A stretch of DNA of 37,621 nucleotides from an uncultured Lachnospiraceae bacterium (GCA_934432885.1 CAKRYY010000030.1:1-37621); one strand, 5' to 3'. Shown: positions 5,353-13,592, counted from the stretch's first letter. Numbers and translations are program-made. The notes: generated by a model from the letters alone, not told the origin.

Positions 5353-8007
5353 ATGCAGACCATTTCAGATGGAGACACGCATGTGGAGAACGTAAGGGAA
5401 ATCGGCTTTGAAAACCTGCGCGAGCTGCAAAAGCTGCAGGACAAGTTCAGCAATATTTCAAGACTGTTTCTGTACTGCGTAGATAAGGACGGTAAAACAC
5501 TTACAGAGATTTCGGGAGGAGCGCATGGGGCAGATGTGCTTTTTTCCCAGATTGATAAAAGATATTTTGAAACAGCCTTTCAGGAAGTGACGACGGACAG
5601 AACACAGGAGCAGATTGTCGATGCGACGAATGTTCCGGGTGTGATGGTAGCGGCACAGTCTGTTTCTGCTCAGGATGGCATCTGTGCTGTCTGGCTTTTG
5701 TTTGCAGTCGTAGAGGAAGCGGCGCAGAGCGTTCCGAGTGGTGTATCGTGGATTGTTACAGAGGAAGAACTGTACAATGCACTTGATTTCTTACATGCAT
5801 TGGGCCGCAGACTGATGAAGCTTGGCGGCGGCAGCTGCATGGAACAGCCGGCTGAAGCAGTGGCGCTTTTGGAGCAGAAGGCATCTGTGGAGAGAAACTT
5901 TGCTCTGATGGAGACGGTAAGGCAGCTTGAATCAGAAAGCTCCGCAGAGCTTATCTTTGAAAATATTCTGCGGATTACAGGTGAATTCCTGAAAATCAGC
6001 AGTGCTCAGGTATTCCGCGTACATGAGGACCTTATGGATATGGTTGCAGAGTGGCACGCGGAGGGGATTATTTCGCTGTTCGACCAGACCAGAAACTTAA
6101 AAAAGATGCTGATTCTACAGGGCAGTGAACCGATTGTAGTGAAATCGCTGTCAGAGCTTTCACAGGCGGAGAGTGCGCAGCTTGCAGCAATGCACGTAAA
6201 GAGCGTAGTCATCATGCCGATTCTGACAAAGGATAAGACAGAGCTTTATCTGTGCTTTAACGAGTGTATCCATAAACGCAGCTGGAGCGAGCAGGATGTC
6301 CAGCTCATAGAGAATGCAGCGCGCATCATACAGAGTGTTCTGCTACGGAAACGGCAGCAGACATCATTGGAAAGCTCTTATGCAGCCTTAAAATCCATTC
6401 TGGATCATGCCGGCAGTGCAATTTATGTGACTGACCGCGAGAATGGAAAGGTTTTGTTTGCAAACCGCGTGTTAAAGCGCATTTTCCATGCAGAGCTGGA
6501 AGAAAACAGCTTTCAGGAAATGCTTTCCAAGGCGATTGAAAAAGGCAGGCAGAGCAGCGGCAGTTATGAGCTGTTCCATTTTGCAAAGGGGCACTGGTAT
6601 GATATGTACAGCACCAGCATACGCTGGGTAAACGGACATACGGCGCTGCTTTATGCACTGTACGATATTACTGACAAAAAGGTTTACCAGAAAAAGATAG
6701 AGCAGCAGGCATATACGGATTTCCTGACAGGCTTATACAACCGTATGTGCTGTGAACGCGACCTTGCCATTCAGATAGACGAGGCAAAGACAAATGGCGG
6801 ACAGGGTGCGCTTCTGTATCTGGATCTGGATGATTTCAAGCATATCAATGAAGGTCTGGGACATCAGTACGGAGACATTTTGTTAAAGGCGATTTCCCAC
6901 AGCTTTCAGCATATACCGGAAATAGACAATAATTGCTACCGTGTGGGCGGCGATGAATTTATTATTATCATTCTGCCGAAATATTATCAGCAGTTTAACG
7001 AGATTATAGAGGAAATCAAGGAAGTTTTCAGCAAACCCTGGTTTTTGCGGGATGGCGATTACTACTGTACGATGAGTATGGGCGTTGTAAAGTTTCCCGA
7101 GGCAGGAGAAAATGTACAGGAGCTGATTAAAAAAGCGGACATCGCGATGTATGAGGCAAAGAAGGGCGGTAAAAACCGTGTTGCCTTTTATTCTGATACG
7201 ATTAAATCGCTTTCCGGCAGACGGCTGGATATGGAAAAGAATATGCGCGATGCTACGGTAGAGGGGTATCAGGAATTTGAAGTATACTACCAGCCGATTA
7301 TCGTTGTGGACCATGAAGGCGATAATCATGCCTGCTGCGGTGCGGAAGCGCTGATTCGGTGGAACAGTTCAGAGCTTGGTTTTATTTCTCCGGCAGATTT
7401 TATTCCGCTTGCAGAATATCTGGGACTGATTAACCCGATTGGCGGACATGTGCTGCTAGAGGCATGCCGTGAATGTAAGAAATGGAATGATTCAGGGTAT
7501 CCTGATTATAAGGTAAATGTAAATCTTTCTGTAGTGCAGCTTTTGCAGCCGGATATTGTGGAATCCATCAAGAGCGCATTGGAGGAAACCGGAATCAAGC
7601 CGCATAATCTGACGCTCGAGGTAACGGAAAGCCTTGCAATTAACGATATGGAGCGCATGAAGCAGATCATTGGAAGCATCAGGATGCTTGGCGCACAGAT
7701 TGCACTGGATGATTTCGGCACAGGTTACTCTTCCTTAAACCATATCCGGGAGCTGCCGCTTGATATTATCAAGATTGATCAGAATTTTGTGCGGAATCTG
7801 GATAAAGATTCGTATTCTCAGGCATTTATCCGTATGGTTACTGAACTGGCAGATGCCATTAACGTTAAAGTCTGTGTGGAAGGAATCGAGACAAAGGAGC
7901 AGCTTGATGTTCTTTGCAAACTTCCGGTAACGACCATTCAGGGCTACTATTTTGATAAGCCGATGCAGGCAGCGGCGTTTGAAGAAAAATATACGCCCAG
8001 GCTTTAA
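5353..8007 (+). CDS. PocR-GAF-PAS-GGDEF-EAL cyclic-di-GMP signalling protein
   Basis: This 884-residue soluble protein has no membrane segment. It carries a PocR-like ligand-binding region (about 20-165), GAF (about 185-335), PAS (about 342-445), GGDEF (about 450-615) and EAL (about 625-880). The cyclase site is intact: DLDDF near 491-495 and GGDEF at 532-536. No RxxD inhibitory site is visible just upstream, where IPEIDNN stands. The phosphodiesterase residues are also present: EAL at 665-667, LTLEVTES at 753-760, DDFGTG at 786-791, KID, EGIE at 843-846 and QGYYFDKP. It could both make and break c-di-GMP under control of a small-molecule PocR/GAF signal. ATG 5353 follows a GGGGGA ribosome site. 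Repeat copy C occupies its upstream region. Confidence 0.93.
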   Translation: MQTISDGDTHVENVREIGFENLRELQKLQDKFSNISRLFLYCVDKDGKTLTEISGGAHGADVLFSQIDKRYFETAFQEVTTDRTQEQIVDATNVPGVMVAAQSVSAQDGICAVWLLFAVVEEAAQSVPSGVSWIVTEEELYNALDFLHALGRRLMKLGGGSCMEQPAEAVALLEQKASVERNFALMETVRQLESESSAELIFENILRITGEFLKISSAQVFRVHEDLMDMVAEWHAEGIISLFDQTRNLKKMLILQGSEPIVVKSLSELSQAESAQLAAMHVKSVVIMPILTKDKTELYLCFNECIHKRSWSEQDVQLIENAARIIQSVLLRKRQQTSLESSYAALKSILDHAGSAIYVTDRENGKVLFANRVLKRIFHAELEENSFQEMLSKAIEKGRQSSGSYELFHFAKGHWYDMYSTSIRWVNGHTALLYALYDITDKKVYQKKIEQQAYTDFLTGLYNRMCCERDLAIQIDEAKTNGGQGALLYLDLDDFKHINEGLGHQYGDILLKAISHSFQHIPEIDNNCYRVGGDEFIIIILPKYYQQFNEIIEEIKEVFSKPWFLRDGDYYCTMSMGVVKFPEAGENVQELIKKADIAMYEAKKGGKNRVAFYSDTIKSLSGRRLDMEKNMRDATVEGYQEFEVYYQPIIVVDHEGDNHACCGAEALIRWNSSELGFISPADFIPLAEYLGLINPIGGHVLLEACRECKKWNDSGYPDYKVNVNLSVVQLLQPDIVESIKSALEETGIKPHNLTLEVTESLAINDMERMKQIIGSIRMLGAQIALDDFGTGYSSLNHIRELPLDIIKIDQNFVRNLDKDSYSQAFIRMVTELADAINVKVCVEGIETKEQLDVLCKLPVTTIQGYYFDKPMQAAAFEEKYTPRL

Positions 8008-8044
8008 GGCACGTGAAAAAAAACATGCCATTTTATAGAAAGTA

Positions 8045-8053
8045 TGGTATAGT
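8045..8053 (+). promoter_or_regulatory. Extended -10 promoter of glnS
   Basis: TG-G-TATAGT at 8045-8053, about 37 bases before the start. There is no recognisable -35. No T-box leader is present in the 82-base gap. Confidence 0.35.
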
Positions 8054-8089
8054 TTTGGATAGAATTATCAGGTTAGAGGAGTGTAAGCT

Positions 8090-9805
8090 ATGGCTGAAAA
8101 AGAAATGACCGAAGCAAAGGAAGCAGAGAAAGAGGTAGTTTCCAAAAATTTTATTGAACAGATTATAGAAAAGGATTTAGCAGAGGGCGTATATGATACC
8201 GTGCATACCAGATTTCCACCGGAACCAAATGGTTATCTTCATATCGGACATGCCAAGAGTATTCTTTTAAACTATGGGCTTGCAAAAAAATACAATGGCA
8301 AATTTAACATGCGCTTTGACGATACCAACCCAACGAAGGAAAAGGCGGAGTTTGTAGAGTCCATTCAGCGTGACATCAAATGGCTGGGAGCAGACTGGGA
8401 GGATCGTCTGTTTTTCGCCTCCAATTATTTTGAACAGATGTACGAGGGCGCGGTTAAGCTCATCAAAAAGGGAAAAGCATATATTTCAGACCTTTCCGCG
8501 GAGCAGATTCGTGAATACAGAGGTACGCTGACGGAGCCGGGAAAGGAAGATCCTGGAAGCAGCCGCAGCATAGAAGAAAATCTGGAATTGTTCGAAAATA
8601 TGAAAAACGGCGTATATGCAGATGGAGAAAAGGTGCTCCGTGCGCGGATTGATATGGCGTCTCCGAATATGAACATGAGAGACCCTGTTATTTACAGAGT
8701 GGCGCACATGTCCCATCAGAATACGGGCGATAAGTGGTGCATTTATCCGATGTATGATTTCGCGCATCCAATTGAAGATGCGATTGAGGGGATTACCCAT
8801 TCTATCTGTACGCTGGAATTTGAGGACCACAGACCTTTATATGACTGGGTGGTAAGAGAGCTGGAATATCCGCATCCGCCCAAGCAGATTGAATTTGCAA
8901 AGATGTATCTGACCAATGTCGTTACCGGAAAGCGTTACATCAAAAAGCTGGTGGAGGAAGGCATCGTAGATGGCTGGGATGACCCGAGGCTGGTTTCCAT
9001 CGCAGCCCTTCGCAGAAGGGGCTTTACACCGGAGTCTATCCAGAAATTTGTAGAGCTGTGCGGCGTTTCCAAGAGCAATTCTTCTGTAGATTATGCGATG
9101 CTGGAGTACTGCATCCGTGAGGATTTGAAAATGAAGCGCCCGCGTATGATGGCGGTGCTTGATCCGGTTAAGCTGATTATTGATAATTATCCAGAGGGAG
9201 AGAGCGAGCTCCTTGAGATTGCAAACAATCTGGAAAATGAGGCGCTTGGAACAAGACAGGTGCCGTTTGGCAGAGAGCTTTATATTGAGCGGGATGATTT
9301 CATGGAAGAACCGCCGAAAAAGTATTTCCGTATGTTCCCGGGCAATGAAGTGCGTCTGATGCACGCTTACTTTGTAAAATGTACGGGCTGTGTGAAGGAT
9401 GAAAACGGAAAGATTATCGAGGTGCACTGTACCTATGACCCGGAGACGAAGTGCGGCAGCGGCTTTACCGGCAGAAAGGTAAAGGGCACGATTCACTGGG
9501 TACCTGCAAAAGAAGCATTAAAGGCACAGGTCAGATTGTATGAAAATATAATTGATGAAGAAAAGGGCGTATACAATGAAGAGGATGGCAGCCTGAATCT
9601 GAATCCAAATTCTTTAAAAGTGCTTACTGACTGCTATCTGGAGCCGGCACTCCTTTCCGCAAAGCCAGAGGAAAGCTTCCAGTTTGTAAGACAGGGCTTT
9701 TTCTGTGTGGATTATAAGGACTCCAAAGAAGGAGCGCCGGTGTTTAATCGTATTGTGTCACTGAAGAGCTCTTATGTACTTCCGAAGCAGGAGGAGAAAA
9801 AATGA
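8090..9805 (+). CDS. glnS: Glutaminyl-tRNA synthetase
   Basis: This is a 571-residue class I synthetase charging tRNA-Gln directly. [17 protein letters not shown] carries the HIGH motif (51-54), and [10 protein letters not shown] and the GWDDPR...LRRRG block are diagnostic for GlnRS. The C-terminal half carries the anticodon-binding beta-barrels ([20 protein letters not shown]). Where E. coli GlnRS has the KMSKS-type MSKRK, this protein reads VTGKRY (278-283), keeping one lysine. Many Firmicutes lack GlnRS and rely on the GatCAB amidotransferase; its presence is a lineage feature of some Clostridia. GAGGAG precedes ATG 8090. The gene overlaps the DUF2225 gene by four bases (ATGA), so the two are co-translated. 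Confidence 0.95.
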   Translation: MAEKEMTEAKEAEKEVVSKNFIEQIIEKDLAEGVYDTVHTRFPPEPNGYLHIGHAKSILLNYGLAKKYNGKFNMRFDDTNPTKEKAEFVESIQRDIKWLGADWEDRLFFASNYFEQMYEGAVKLIKKGKAYISDLSAEQIREYRGTLTEPGKEDPGSSRSIEENLELFENMKNGVYADGEKVLRARIDMASPNMNMRDPVIYRVAHMSHQNTGDKWCIYPMYDFAHPIEDAIEGITHSICTLEFEDHRPLYDWVVRELEYPHPPKQIEFAKMYLTNVVTGKRYIKKLVEEGIVDGWDDPRLVSIAALRRRGFTPESIQKFVELCGVSKSNSSVDYAMLEYCIREDLKMKRPRMMAVLDPVKLIIDNYPEGESELLEIANNLENEALGTRQVPFGRELYIERDDFMEEPPKKYFRMFPGNEVRLMHAYFVKCTGCVKDENGKIIEVHCTYDPETKCGSGFTGRKVKGTIHWVPAKEALKAQVRLYENIIDEEKGVYNEEDGSLNLNPNSLKVLTDCYLEPALLSAKPEESFQFVRQGFFCVDYKDSKEGAPVFNRIVSLKSSYVLPKQEEKK

Positions 9806-10563
9806 CAGAGGTATTGATAAATGGGGACGGATGCCCGGAGGATGCAGCTTATGTATTTGGAAAAAGCTATACCTGTCCCGTATGCGGAAAGGAATTTAAA
9901 AATCCTACGGTAAAGTCTTCCAAGGCAAGGATGATTCGGTCAGATATTGATTTGCGGCCGGTCTATGAGAACATCAATACCTTAAAGTATGATGTAATAA
10001 TGTGCCCGCATTGTGGGTACGCTGCGCTGGAGCGTTATTTTAAGACAATTAGTTCTGCCCAGAAGCAGTATATCAAGGAAAAAGTCTGTGCGGCTTTTAA
10101 GGAAAGGGAAGAAAAGCAGACCTATTCCTATGAGGATGCCTTTTCCCGTTATAAGCTGGCGCTGATCAGCAGCATTGCAAAACAGGCATATGACAGTGAA
10201 AAGGCGTATATCTGCCTGCGTGCCGGCTGGCTGCTGCGGGGCTGGCGGGAAAGCCTTCCAGAGAGCGAGGGCCAGAAGGCACAAAAGCTGGAAGCGCAGG
10301 AAAATGAATTTTTAAAGAGCGCAAAGGAAGGCATATCACAGGCAAATATGAAAGAGGATTATCCAATCTGCGGAATGGATGAGCACACGGTAGACTATCT
10401 GCTTGCGGCGCTTTCACTGCGTTTTGGAGAATATGAGGCGGCATTGAAGCTTGTCTCCAATATCATTGCTTCCCGTGCGGCGGGTAGCAGAATCAAGGAC
10501 CGCGCAAGAGATTTGAAGGATGAAATTGCAAAAGAGATGAAAAAAGAAGAGGCTTCCGGATAA
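9802..10563 (+). CDS. DUF2225 family protein with N-terminal zinc-ribbon cysteines
   Basis: This 253-residue cytoplasmic protein opens with a CPVCGKEF pair (about 25-28) and a second pair CPHCGY about 45 residues later, a likely zinc site. A helical, TPR-like C-terminal half follows ([20 protein letters not shown], then [23 protein letters not shown]). This is the pattern of DUF2225 proteins, found mainly in Clostridia and spirochaetes; their function is unknown. It overlaps glnS by four bases and its stop codon lies in the loop of the transcript's terminator, so it is the last gene of that operon. Confidence 0.82.
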   Translation: MTEVLINGDGCPEDAAYVFGKSYTCPVCGKEFKNPTVKSSKARMIRSDIDLRPVYENINTLKYDVIMCPHCGYAALERYFKTISSAQKQYIKEKVCAAFKEREEKQTYSYEDAFSRYKLALISSIAKQAYDSEKAYICLRAGWLLRGWRESLPESEGQKAQKLEAQENEFLKSAKEGISQANMKEDYPICGMDEHTVDYLLAALSLRFGEYEAALKLVSNIIASRAAGSRIKDRARDLKDEIAKEMKKEEASG

Positions 10564-10578
10564 CGGAAGCCTCTTTTT
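10549..10578 (+). terminator. Intrinsic terminator of the glnS-DUF2225 operon
   Basis: Perfect 10-bp stem GAGGCTTCCG/CGGAAGCCTC (10549-10558/10564-10573) followed by TTTTT. The loop contains the TAA stop of the DUF2225 gene. Confidence 0.92.
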
Positions 10579-10580
10579 CT

Positions 10581-10609
10581 TTGCCTGTTTTTTTGTTTTG
10601 CGCTATAAT
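10581..10609 (+). promoter_or_regulatory. Promoter of the ADP-ribosylation operon
   Basis: TTGCCT (10581-10586), a 17-base spacer and TATAAT (10604-10609), starting just after the upstream terminator. The start site would be near 10616. Confidence 0.75.
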
Positions 10610-10621
10610 GTTTGTATGTGA

Positions 10622-10649
10622 GAGTCTATGCTTAAGAGTCTGCGCTTAA
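10622..10649 (+). repeat. Tandem 14-base direct repeat in the leader, possible operator
   Basis: GAGTCTATGCTTAA (10622-10635) is followed directly by GAGTCTGCGCTTAA (10636-10649), 12 of 14 identical. Each copy runs into a CTTAAG palindrome. It lies a few bases after the predicted start site, where a repressor would block the polymerase. Confidence 0.55.
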
Positions 10650-10680
10650 GGAGATGTTTATTTGGGAGGAGTAATGAATT

Positions 10681-11328
10681 ATGAAAAAAATAATATTATT
10701 TCACGGCACTCCTGAGAAAGTTGTTGTACCAACCTATGGATACGGCGATGAAAAGCATGACTATGGCAAAGGTTTTTATTTAACAGAGAATATAGAACTG
10801 GCGAAAGAGTGGGCAGTTTGCAGACCAAATGATAATAATGGCTGGGTTCATAAATTTGAATTTGATATTACGGATTTAAAAATTTTAGATTTTCAGGAAA
10901 AAAACGTTCTTTCGTGGCTGGCAGAATTGATGAAGCATCGGGATGCCGCTGATTCCAAACGTTATAGGATGCTGGCAAAGCAATTCATTGAGAAGTATGG
11001 GATTGATACTTCAGGATATGATGTTATAAAGGGCTGGAGAGCCAACGCATCATATTTCTATATTGCAAAGGAGTTTGTGAAAGACAATATAGACATGGAC
11101 ATTCTTGAAGAACTTTTATCGTTAGGCGGTTTAGGGATTCAGTACTGTATCAAGTCGGAATTTGCATATTCAAAGTTATACGAGTTAAAAGAAGAAGTGC
11201 TTTCAGTTAGTTATGATGAGTTTAACGAAAAGTACAATCATCGTGATGCAATGGCAAGGAAAAGGATGAAAGATTTGGTAGATTCTGATGCAAATAAAGT
11301 AACAAAAGTATTCAGTACGCTTTTTTAG
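10681..11328 (+). CDS. DUF3990 protein, ADP-ribosyltransferase fold
   Basis: This 215-residue soluble protein starts ILFHGT (His8), then DYGKGFYLTENIELAKEWA (Tyr33), GYDVIKGWRANASYFY (113-126) and GIQYCIKSEFAYSKL (Gln154). These are the conserved blocks of DUF3990, a family placed in the ADP-ribosyl clan. His8, Tyr33 and Gln154 are candidates for the H-Y-[EQ] triad that binds NAD and directs transfer. The target is unknown. GGGAGGAG precedes ATG 10681; an out-of-frame ATG at 10674 leads to a short peptide only. It is followed after 11 bases by a helical protein and then by a NADAR hydrolase, so I infer it is the modifying toxin or effector of a modify/reverse pair. The gene is AT-richer than its neighbours, which suggests transfer. 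Confidence 0.8.
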   Translation: MKKIILFHGTPEKVVVPTYGYGDEKHDYGKGFYLTENIELAKEWAVCRPNDNNGWVHKFEFDITDLKILDFQEKNVLSWLAELMKHRDAADSKRYRMLAKQFIEKYGIDTSGYDVIKGWRANASYFYIAKEFVKDNIDMDILEELLSLGGLGIQYCIKSEFAYSKLYELKEEVLSVSYDEFNEKYNHRDAMARKRMKDLVDSDANKVTKVFSTLF

Positions 11329-11339
11329 AGGTAATCATA

Positions 11340-11756
11340 ATGAAAGCATATTCGGATGTTTATTTAAGCGATGTGGTAGAAAATCAGGGAAAACTTTTTG
11401 ATTTTGTTGCGCAGAGCTTTCCAGATAAGGATACAGAGGATTTTATAAATACTTATATGGTAAGTAAAACAAGAAAAAGCATCGATGAAGCAAAGGCTTA
11501 TGTGAGTACGATGACTGCAAGAGAACTGTGGGACTATTTTTGTAAGAACGAAAACTATACATTAAAATCTGGAAAAGCGCTTGTTGGCTTTATGCCGGAT
11601 TGGATTGGTGAGTTTTACGCATATTATCAATGGTTTTATAATATGCCAAGCTCAGAAGTAGTCAGGAAAATTCCGCCTGATTTCTTAATGAAAGCATATT
11701 ATGGACTCCATGATTTGGAATTGGATTTGGCTGTGAAAAAGGTTGGCAGGATGTAA
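11340..11756 (+). CDS. All-helical protein of unknown family, middle gene of the ART-NADAR operon
   Basis: This 138-residue protein is rich in aromatic residues, with no membrane segment, signal peptide, Cys pair or obvious DNA-binding motif. The first half (YLSDVVENQGKLFDFVAQSF, then DFINTYMVSKTRKSIDE) looks like a helical bundle. The second half has the striking run GFMPDWIGEFYAYYQWFY (83-100), then LHDLELDLAVKKVG. I know no named domain for it, though I recall similar proteins beside DUF3990 genes. GAGGT precedes the ATG, 11 bases after the ART gene, and its TAA overlaps the NADAR start (TAATG), so the three are translationally linked. It could be an immunity partner, a specificity subunit or a target adaptor. 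Confidence 0.75.
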   Translation: MKAYSDVYLSDVVENQGKLFDFVAQSFPDKDTEDFINTYMVSKTRKSIDEAKAYVSTMTARELWDYFCKNENYTLKSGKALVGFMPDWIGEFYAYYQWFYNMPSSEVVRKIPPDFLMKAYYGLHDLELDLAVKKVGRM

Positions 11757-12241
11757 TGAATATCGTATGTTTTCATAACCCAAGCGAAGAAAATGGATAT
11801 TTAAGCAACTGGTATCTGGCGGATTTTTCAGTTGATGGTGTTTTGTTTTCTTCAATGGAACAGTATATGATGTATCAGAAAGCAGTTTGCTTTCAGGACA
11901 AAGAAATTGCTGCACAAATATTGCAAACGAAGGATGCTTCGCAGATTAAAGCACTTGGCAGAATGGTTTTGGGATATGATGATAATTATTGGAGTGGAAT
12001 CCGGCAGATAGTTGTTTATAATGGACTGGTGGCAAAGTTTTCACAGAATGAAGACTTGAAAAAGTTGCTTTTAGGGACAAAAACAGCGGTGTTAGCAGAA
12101 TGTGCAGTAAAAGATAAAATTTGGGGTATTGGTTTGTCAATGAAAGATGCAGACCGATTAGACAGAACGAAATGGCGGGGACAAAACTTGCTTGGATATG
12201 CTCTGATGATGGTGCGCAAACAGTTAAGTTTTCCAGTATAG
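11756..12241 (+). CDS. NADAR (DUF1768/YbiA) family ADP-ribose N-glycosidase
   Basis: This 161-residue protein covers the complete NADAR domain: NGYLSNWY, SSMEQYMMYQKA (Glu35, Lys42), IKALGR (Lys65), LLGTKTAVLAECAVKDKIWGIGL (Glu115, Asp120, Trp123) and WRGQNLLGYALMMVR at the C terminus. NADAR proteins cleave N-glycosidic bonds of ribosylated substrates, and members encoded beside DarT-type toxins remove ADP-ribose from guanine bases. The motif residues named are intact. The start ATG overlaps the previous stop by one base. As the last gene behind an ART-fold protein it is the natural antitoxin or reversal enzyme. In other contexts YbiA-like proteins act on riboflavin-pathway intermediates, but no riboflavin gene is near. 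Confidence 0.88.
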   Translation: MNIVCFHNPSEENGYLSNWYLADFSVDGVLFSSMEQYMMYQKAVCFQDKEIAAQILQTKDASQIKALGRMVLGYDDNYWSGIRQIVVYNGLVAKFSQNEDLKKLLLGTKTAVLAECAVKDKIWGIGLSMKDADRLDRTKWRGQNLLGYALMMVRKQLSFPV

Positions 12242-12276
12242 CCAATCATTTTTTAGGTAATTTGTTCTCTGTTTTT

Positions 12277-12367
12277 TGATGTAATAGAAAATTCTTTGAA
12301 TTTCCTATTACATCAAAATAACATGCGCAGTTTGCGGAAATGAATCCTGCCTTGCGCGCTTCTGCTC
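12277..12367 (+). repeat. Dispersed intergenic repeat, copy D (3' end missing)
   Basis: The 5' hairpin pairs 12277-12294 with 12298-12315: an 18-base arm with one mismatch around a TTT loop. It is followed by ACATGCGCAG and GCGGAAATGAAT, shared with copies A and C. The 3' hairpin is absent; the element stops at the convergent gene's end. It is preceded by TTTTTT, so it can terminate the NADAR operon. Confidence 0.65.
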
Positions 12368-12685
12368 TTAGATGGCGTCCATAGAACCGTCGTCATCATC
12401 ATCGTCATCAAAGAATTCTTCTACTGCTACGCCGGAAGTCGCCTCTTTTTTGGAAGAATCAGCTTCGGAGGCGGATTTTGCAGCTTCCTGTTCAGGATTT
12501 AAGGAAACGTAGGAGCGCTCGCTGCCTGCTTCTGAATCTACTTCATAAGAATCGTCATCCAAATCATCATAATCATCTGCGTCAGAGGTATCGGACTCTT
12601 TGCTTTTCATATAATAGAAAGCGCCTGCAAATGCAGCTCCGAGTGCAGAAACAAAAAGAAGAAATTTTACAAATTTTTTGAACAT
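12368..12685 (-). CDS. Membrane-anchored acidic low-complexity protein
   Basis: In this 105-residue protein, residues 1-8 are basic (MFKKFVKF) and one hydrophobic helix spans about 9-26 (LLFVSALGAAFAGAFYYM). The rest is almost entirely Asp, Glu, Ser and Ala, with Asp-rich runs near 36-46 and 92-98 (FFDDDDDDDG). The helix has no lipobox and no clear cleavage site, so I infer a membrane anchor with a disordered acidic tail. Which side the tail lies on is unclear; the basic N-terminus suggests outside. The role is unknown. The ribosome site is AAAGGAG at about nine bases. It converges with the NADAR operon. Confidence 0.7.
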   Translation of the reverse strand: MFKKFVKFLLFVSALGAAFAGAFYYMKSKESDTSDADDYDDLDDDSYEVDSEAGSERSYVSLNPEQEAAKSASEADSSKKEATSGVAVEEFFDDDDDDDGSMDAI

Positions 12686-12839
12686 GTGGAATGACTCCTT
12701 TCACTTTTGTATGGATGATGGCGTTTCTATCGTACACCATATCCATTCTATTTCTCTATTATAATATTATTTTATGAAAAAGAAAAGAGATTATGCTCTA
12801 TCTGAGAGCGAAAAAGCGCAGATGGGAAAATGGAAATGC

Positions 12840-12868
12840 TTGAAAGCGCCTATTAAGTATGATAAGAT
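12840..12868 (+). promoter_or_regulatory. Promoter of the TetR gene
   Basis: TTGAAA (12840-12845), a 17-base spacer and TAAGAT (12863-12868), about 48 bases before the start. A short inverted repeat GACC-CTTAT-GGTC follows near 12878-12890 and could be an autoregulatory site. Confidence 0.5.
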
Positions 12869-12916
12869 AGAAATCGACCCTTATGGTCAATCACAAAAGA
12901 GGAGCGTCGGGCCTGG

Positions 12917-13534
12917 ATGAATGAGAAATTTTTTGATTTGAAAAAAGAAAAGCAGGACAGGATGATAAATGCCGCATTAAAGGTGTTTGCGGAAAATGGC
13001 TTCCGCCGTGCGAGCACAGACGAGATGGTAAAGGCGGCGGGCATCAGCAAAGGACTGCTGTTTCATTATTTTTCCAGCAAGACCGGACTCTATGAGTTTG
13101 TCTATGACTACAGCGTAAAATATATTACAATGGAATTGACTTCTACGGTCAGCGACAGTGAGACAGATTATTTTCTGTTAAGACGGCAGATTGAAAAAGC
13201 CAAGACGCAGGCAATGAAAAATTTCCCATATATGCAGCTTTTCCTTTTAAAAGCAGAGATGGAGGATGCGCCGGAGGCGCTTGCAGTCATGGGGGATGCG
13301 GCGGAGAGCCTTCTGGAAGTATATGATACGATTTACCGGCGAGTGGATTTTAAACGCGGTAGCAGGATTTCCGCAGAACGGCTGGCGAGAATCGTAGAGT
13401 TTACGATGAACGGACTGCTCTATGAAAATATGCGCGCACCGAAATTTCAGGCGGAGACATATTATAAAGAAGCTGCACACTATCTGGAGGAGCTGGAGCT
13501 GCTGTGTGCAGAGCAGGAAAATGATTTAAAATAA
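12917..13534 (+). CDS. TetR/AcrR family transcriptional regulator
   Basis: This is a 205-residue protein of family-typical length. The N-terminal helix-turn-helix is clear: DRMINAALKVFAENGFRRASTDEM, then VKAAGISKGLLFHYFSSKTGLYEFV, with recognition helix at about 40-58. The C-terminal 140 residues form the ligand and dimer domain. The start at ATG 12917 has a GAGGAG site about twelve bases upstream, rather far, but it is the only start that keeps the whole DNA-binding domain. It reads towards the D-amino-acid/5-oxoproline operon, separated by two hairpins, and may control that operon or a distant target. Confidence 0.85.
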   Translation: MNEKFFDLKKEKQDRMINAALKVFAENGFRRASTDEMVKAAGISKGLLFHYFSSKTGLYEFVYDYSVKYITMELTSTVSDSETDYFLLRRQIEKAKTQAMKNFPYMQLFLLKAEMEDAPEALAVMGDAAESLLEVYDTIYRRVDFKRGSRISAERLARIVEFTMNGLLYENMRAPKFQAETYYKEAAHYLEELELLCAEQENDLK

Positions 13535-13535
13535 A

Positions 13536-13570
13536 AAAACCAATTTTGCTATTGACGCAATAGCGGTTTT
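13536..13570 (+). terminator. Terminator hairpin after tetR
   Basis: GCTATTG-ACG-CAATAGC (13548-13564) with outer AAAACC/GGTTTT arms (13536-13541/13565-13570) and a one-sided bulge. It overlaps the -35 of the next promoter. Confidence 0.55.
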
Positions 13571-13580
13571 GTACTATAGT
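13552..13580 (+). promoter_or_regulatory. Strong promoter before the D-glutamate/5-oxoproline operon
   Basis: TTGACG (13552-13557), a 17-base spacer and TATAGT (13575-13580); start site near 13587, followed by an operator-like palindrome and a terminator. Confidence 0.75.
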
Positions 13581-13592
13581 GTACGTAAAATA

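Noticed and set aside
8008..8089. T-box leader before glnS
   Set aside because: The gap is too short and has no T-box sequence or specifier stem.
8837..9496. 219-codon minus-strand ORF inside glnS
   Set aside because: It is antisense to conserved synthetase sequence; the His/Leu/Arg-rich translation is typical of shadow frames.
10674..10710. Alternative ATG seven bases before the DUF3990 start
   Set aside because: It is in another frame and gives only a 12-residue peptide before a stop.
12774..12920. 48-codon ORF (MKKKRDYALSES...) overlapping the TetR start by ATGA
   Set aside because: There is no ribosome site, and it contains the TetR promoter inside its frame. The overlap is suggestive but a chance ORF is more likely.
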